Source of the DNA: an uncultured Clostridia bacterium
Lineage (GTDB): Bacteria; Bacillota; Clostridia; TANB77; CAG-508
Direction: 5' to 3'
Length of the DNA stretch: 25,106 nucleotides
Assembly: GCA_944392065.1 (NCBI GenBank)
Contig: CALXVO010000004.1
Span: 1 to 25,106 of the forward strand
Below the pieces are notes generated by a model. It worked only from the letters and a program-made list of their open reading frames with translations, ran no database searches and was not told the DNA's origin. Positions 21,761-25,106 of this stretch are shown here, piece after piece; the stretch's first letter is position 1; each line of letters opens with the position of its first letter. Position numbers and translations under genes: made by a program.

Positions 21761-21958
21761 TTATTTTGTACTTTCCTCTTTTTTCTTTCTTCTATTTTTT
21801 AACCTTTTTGTTTTACTTAAATCTAATTCTGTTTTATAATATTCTGCAATTAGCTGGTCTAATTGCACACTTATTTTATATGTTATCTCATAATCTTGTC
21901 CACTGAGTATGCTGTCATTTAATTCTTCTCTTAATTTACAAATTTCATCATTTAACAT
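21761..21958 (-). CDS. Spo0E-like aspartyl-phosphate phosphatase
   Basis: 65 aa, a two-helix hairpin: ICKLREELNDSILSGQDYE, turn, KISVQLDQLIAEYYKTEL, then a basic tail (KRLKNRRKKK). The SxxLDxLIxxYY signature is that of Spo0E/YisI-type proteins, which dephosphorylate Spo0A~P and so delay sporulation. AAAGGAGAG lies 7 nt upstream. It is a single-gene unit with promoter 22003-22031 and a strong terminator. It supports a spore-forming Firmicute. Its closeness to the T4SS pilins may be chance. Confidence 0.8.
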   Translation of the reverse strand: MLNDEICKLREELNDSILSGQDYEITYKISVQLDQLIAEYYKTELDLSKTKRLKNRRKKKEESTK

Positions 21959-22002
21959 AAAACCACTCTCCTTTTTCGTATTTTTTCTTTTGTATATTTT
22001 AA

Positions 22003-22031
22003 AAATACCATATTTTTACATATTAGTCAAT
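22003..22031 (-). promoter_or_regulatory. Promoter of the Spo0E-like gene
   Basis: On the minus strand TTGACT (22026-22031), 17 nt, TATTTT (22003-22008) with a TGG extension; 45 nt to the ATG. Confidence 0.6.
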
Positions 22032-22098
22032 ATTTTTTGTTGATTTTAAGCGGTTTTTGCTAGTTTTCGTTCGTCTATTTTCGACATTTTATTACAAA

Positions 22099-23388
22099 TT
22101 ATTTTTCTTGTTTGCAATTTACTACAGACATTACCATATTTTCTGTTTTAAAGACATTTTTTAAAACTCTTTCGGCATACTCTTTTGTTACTGTATTATA
22201 TTCTTCGATGTAATCGAAACTATTTATGCCTTTTATTTTATCTGCTAAAAACATTCTTGCAATATCTCCAACACTATTATACTCTACCACATAATCTCCG
22301 TATATTTTTTTCCTTATTCTGTTAAAATGCTCCTCATTTAATCCATTTTCTTTATAATTTTGAATGATTTTCTCTATCTTTTCTTTTATTTTTTGTGGAT
22401 TTTTAGATTGCCCAGAAATTAAAATATGTGCATATTCATCACTAAATTCATAATCTAAATCTGGCGTAGATAGTAAATCTCCTGCTTCATATAATTCTTT
22501 ATATGTTTCTGAGCTCTTTCCCACTATCATGTTTAATAAAATCTCTATTGCTATATGCTTTTTTACAATTTCTTTTTTGTCTGCCATTCCCTCTATATCT
22601 TTATATCCAATCATAAATAATGGTGTACTTACTTCCATTTGCACTTCATTATACTTTTTGTTTATTTCTTTCTCTTTTTCAGGATATATTCTTTTTATTT
22701 CTCCTTGTTCTTCTTTTTTTACTAATCTTTTTTTTATTTCTTCTAGTATTTCTTCTGGATTAAAATCTCCACATACTACCATTATCATGTTTGATGGGTT
22801 ATAGAAAGTGTTATAGCATTTGTACAATACATCTGGTGTTATTTTGCTTATTGATTCTACACTTCCTGCTATATCTATCTTAATTGGATTGTCTTTATAC
22901 ATGCAGTCCATTGCATTCATATATAATTTCCATCCTGGTTCGTCATCATACATTTTTATTTCTTGACCAATTATTCCTTTTTCTTTTTCTACGTTTTCAT
23001 CTGTAAAATATGGATGTTGCACATAATCCATAAGTTCGTCCAGACCTTTATAAAAATTATTTGTACATTCAAACAGATATGCTGTATGATCATTTGTAGT
23101 ATATGCATTAGCTTCTAATCCCATAGCCATAAGTGTATCTAGGCTATTTGTTCCATCTGGTTGCTCGAACATCTTATGTTCTAAAAAGTGTGCTACTCCA
23201 TCTGGTATAAATACTTCCTCTTCTGTTTTTGGCATAATAAATCTATTATCTATTGAACCAAAATGAGTACCCCAGATTACATATTTTTTATCTAAATTAG
23301 GCTTTGGTATTATAATAACAGTCATTCCATTGTCTAATTTCTCAATATATTCTTTTTCTTTTATTTTTAAACTTTCTATTATTTTCAT
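22099..23388 (-). CDS. yfmH: M16 family metallopeptidase YfmH
   Basis: Zinc peptidase of the pitrilysin family, named in Bacillus as EF-P 5-aminopentanol modification-associated protein. The inverted zinc motif HFLEH is intact (His67, Glu70, His71 from the 23388 start) in a VAHFLEHKMFEQPDG context, and the downstream ligand region GIIGQEIKMYDDEP is present. At about 430 aa the length is normal, with two M16 half-domains. Start: the family usually begins close to this point; ATG 23403 is 15 nt earlier and touches its purine run, while 23388 has TAGGAA only 4 nt away, so the choice is moderate. It lies 134 nt after yfmF. In this family the active and inactive partners act together. Confidence 0.88.
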   Translation of the reverse strand: MKIIESLKIKEKEYIEKLDNGMTVIIIPKPNLDKKYVIWGTHFGSIDNRFIMPKTEEEVFIPDGVAHFLEHKMFEQPDGTNSLDTLMAMGLEANAYTTNDHTAYLFECTNNFYKGLDELMDYVQHPYFTDENVEKEKGIIGQEIKMYDDEPGWKLYMNAMDCMYKDNPIKIDIAGSVESISKITPDVLYKCYNTFYNPSNMIMVVCGDFNPEEILEEIKKRLVKKEEQGEIKRIYPEKEKEINKKYNEVQMEVSTPLFMIGYKDIEGMADKKEIVKKHIAIEILLNMIVGKSSETYKELYEAGDLLSTPDLDYEFSDEYAHILISGQSKNPQKIKEKIEKIIQNYKENGLNEEHFNRIRKKIYGDYVVEYNSVGDIARMFLADKIKGINSFDYIEEYNTVTKEYAERVLKNVFKTENMVMSVVNCKQEK

Positions 23389-23537
23389 ATTCCTACTTAT
23401 CATCCCTTTCTAAAATACGAACTTGCCAAAATCTTGGTAAGGAATCATTTGAAATGCAATGGCTTATACTTTGTGTATGTAGCCTTTTTTCAAATGTAGT
23501 TTAAGGTAGTCAAGATTAAAGCTCTTTTTTGTCTTTA

Positions 23538-24812
23538 TTAATCTCTTAAGAAATATATTGTATCAATAAAAGTTTTGTTTGCAAGTTCTTGTATATCCTT
23601 TATTGTTACATTATTTATTCTTTCTATATATTCGTCTAGTGGCACAAAATTATCAGATAATTCTTGTCCATAATAATACGTTATTTCTGTATCTTGTTCT
23701 GAACTTATTCCTCTTATAGATTCTGTAATTAATTCTTTTGCATTATTGATGTCTTCTTCTGAAAATTTTCCCTCTTTTATATCTGTTAATTGTAATTTTA
23801 TTGTTTCTAATGCTTTTTCAAAATTTGCTATTTCAATACCACATCTTATAAAAATAACATTTTTCTGCCTTTTATAGGTTGAGCCTGCAGTATATGCCAA
23901 GCTTTCTTTTTCTCTTACATTTTGAAATAGTTTTGAATTTGCTCCTCCACCAAGTATGGCATTATACACTGAGGCAATAAATTTTGAGTTATCATTTTGG
24001 AAATTTATATCTAAGCCTATAACTAAATTTCCTTGTCCTACTTGCATATGCTCTTCTACTGTGTTTACTTCTTTTACCTCTCCTTGATTTGTTTTTTCGC
24101 TAATTACATTATATCTTGCTTGTCTTTCATTTAATTTTTTTATCTGCTCATTGTTTTCTATCATGTGGTTTACCTTTTCATTATCTATAGTTCCAGATAC
24201 AAATATATCTATTTTACATTCATTAATTAGCTTTTTATAATATTCATATAAATTTTGTGGAGTTATTTTATCTAAATCCTCTACATAGCCATATCTATAC
24301 AATCCATATGGTTCATTTTTAAACATTTCTTCTATACATCTTTCTAAAGCATATACTCTTTTATTGTCTATTTTAGATTCTATTATTTGTTTTAGATTGT
24401 TTTTTTCTGATTCTACATATTCTTGTTTAAACCCATTATTTTCTAGTAATGGATTAAATATGATATCAAACAAAATGTCTATACATTTTTTAGTTAGTTC
24501 TTCTTTTTCTGGAATGAATTCTTCGTTAATTGCTTCTAAGTAGAACTTCATTATGTGATTGTCGCCTGTTTTTTCTATTCCACAATCAAAACTTGCCCCA
24601 TACATTTCTTCTAACTTTTTGCTAATTAAATCTTGAGATTGTATATTTTGTGTTCCTCTTCTTAAGATTGCTGTTATTAAGGCATTTTTTGTTACATTTT
24701 CTCTTTCTAATGGAAGAGCTAAAAATACTGCAAACAAATTTGTTTTAAATTTGCTTGTAGCAATATTATGAATTGTAATTCCTTTTTTAATTTCTTTTTT
24801 ATTATAGTTCAT
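23538..24812 (-). CDS. yfmF: M16 family protein YfmF, inactive partner
   Basis: 424 aa with the M16 fold but no HxxEH: the corresponding region reads NALITAILRRGTQNIQ, followed by LISKKLEEMYGASFDCGI, which matches the YfmF type. A family-typical segment, GNLVIGLDINFQNDNSKFI then NAILGGGANSKLFQNVREK, lies near residues 265-315. Such subunits help substrate binding by the active partner, here YfmH encoded next. AAAGGAG lies 9 nt before the ATG. A six-copy heptamer repeat (24834-24875) sits just upstream in the leader or promoter. Confidence 0.88.
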   Translation of the reverse strand: MNYNKKEIKKGITIHNIATSKFKTNLFAVFLALPLERENVTKNALITAILRRGTQNIQSQDLISKKLEEMYGASFDCGIEKTGDNHIMKFYLEAINEEFIPEKEELTKKCIDILFDIIFNPLLENNGFKQEYVESEKNNLKQIIESKIDNKRVYALERCIEEMFKNEPYGLYRYGYVEDLDKITPQNLYEYYKKLINECKIDIFVSGTIDNEKVNHMIENNEQIKKLNERQARYNVISEKTNQGEVKEVNTVEEHMQVGQGNLVIGLDINFQNDNSKFIASVYNAILGGGANSKLFQNVREKESLAYTAGSTYKRQKNVIFIRCGIEIANFEKALETIKLQLTDIKEGKFSEEDINNAKELITESIRGISSEQDTEITYYYGQELSDNFVPLDEYIERINNVTIKDIQELANKTFIDTIYFLRD

Positions 24813-24833
24813 AATTTTTTTCTCCTTTCCCGC

Positions 24834-24875
24834 TTCTCACTTCTCACTTCTCACTTCTCACTTCTCACTTCTCAC
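24834..24875. repeat. Heptamer tandem repeat, six perfect copies
   Basis: TTCTCAC (GTGAGAA on the minus strand) repeats six times without error. It lies 22 nt upstream of the yfmF start codon, just 5' of the Shine-Dalgarno, so changes in copy number would change the leader or promoter spacing of yfmF-yfmH. Confidence 0.95.
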
Positions 24876-24912
24876 ATCCTTATTATATAATAATTTTTAT
24901 AAATTATACAAG

Positions 24913-24936
24913 AAAAAAGCGGAATAAATTCCGCCT
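24913..24936 (-). terminator. Terminator of rpsU
   Basis: GCGGAA (24919-24924) and TTCCGC (24929-24934) form a 6-bp stem with a 4-nt loop. On the minus strand T6 follows (24913-24918). It lies 16 nt after the rpsU stop. Confidence 0.85.
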
Positions 24937-24951
24937 TCTTATATGAATCTA

Positions 24952-25106
24952 TTAAAATTTTCTTTTTCTAGCTGCCTCTGATTTTTTCTTTCTTTTTACG
25001 CTTGGCTTTTCATAGTGCTCTCTTTTTCTAACTTCTTGCAATACTCCATTTCTTGCACATTGTCTTTTAAATCTTTTTAAAGCATCTTCTATATTTCCAT
25101 TATTAA
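24952..25106 (-). CDS. rpsU: 30S ribosomal protein S21, 5' end outside window
   Basis: The last 50 codons are visible: NNGNIEDALKRFKRQCARNG, then VLQEVRKREHYEKPSVKRKK, then KSEAARKRKF. This is the conserved S21 C-terminus almost residue for residue. S21 is a small basic 30S subunit protein acting in initiation. The start lies just beyond the window end. A terminator follows the stop, so it is not co-transcribed with yfmF. Its presence beside the T4SS marks this as core chromosome. Confidence 0.95.
   Translation of the reverse strand, partial: NNGNIEDALKRFKRQCARNGVLQEVRKREHYEKPSVKRKKKSEAARKRKF

Noticed and set aside
22032..22098. Terminator after yfmH
   Set aside because: Only very short pairings (GTC/GAC) and no stable stem with a T-tract were found; transcription may run into the Spo0E-like gene.
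24834..24875. CRISPR-like array
   Set aside because: The repeats are 7 bp, contiguous and without spacers; a simple tandem repeat, with no cas genes nearby.

Overview
The window is AT-rich, uses Shine-Dalgarno leaders throughout, and encodes a Spo0E-like sporulation phosphatase, S21, the YfmF/YfmH peptidase pair and PBP5-type cell-wall enzymes. This points to a low-GC, probably spore-forming Clostridia-type Firmicute chromosome, possibly a gut lineage; the genus cannot be told from the sequence. Almost everything reads on the minus strand, so functional order runs from the right end to the left.

Right end to left: rpsU (partial, 24952-25106) with its terminator; a six-copy heptamer repeat; yfmF and yfmH (23538-24812, 22099-23388); a Spo0E-like gene (21761-21958). 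Then comes a chromosomal type IV secretion system (T4SS) in two transcription units. Unit one is three paralogous VirB2-like pilins (20278-21588). Unit two has its own extended -10 promoter and encodes PrgI/VirB3-like, a membrane-anchored VirB4-N-like protein, the VirB4 ATPase, a 970-aa VirB6/TrbL-like channel protein, a VirB8-like protein, a VirB1-like lysozyme plus CHAP hydrolase, a second VirB8-like gene split by a frameshift (8362-9712), and an acidic soluble protein with a basic C-terminus that may be a substrate or chaperone (6834-8180). No relaxase, VirD4 coupling protein or VirB11 is present in the window. Together with the housekeeping neighbours, this suggests a resident protein-secretion or contact machine rather than a conjugative element.

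Left of the T4SS lie a D,D-carboxypeptidase whose ribosome-binding site is buried in the T4SS-operon terminator hairpin, a perfect 21-bp inverted repeat, a tRNA-Gly/tRNA-Cys unit separated by an unusually GC-rich structured spacer, and a 3-kb accessory patch. The patch holds a truncated XRE regulator, a two-gene zinc-ribbon membrane-protein operon, a 5'-truncated pseudogene and a 33-aa microprotein, and is bracketed by a 17-bp direct repeat. At the left edge is a secreted thioester-domain (TQXA) surface adhesin, cut by the window end.

The most interesting signal is a motif, TGTAAT/ATTACA, repeated at exact 11-bp phasing in three intergenic regions: upstream of the adhesin, upstream of the first pilin, and upstream of the prgI operon. 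An 11-bp direct repeat is the architecture bound by PhoB/OmpR-type response regulators. It suggests one regulon joining covalent surface attachment (thioester adhesin) to assembly of the T4SS.
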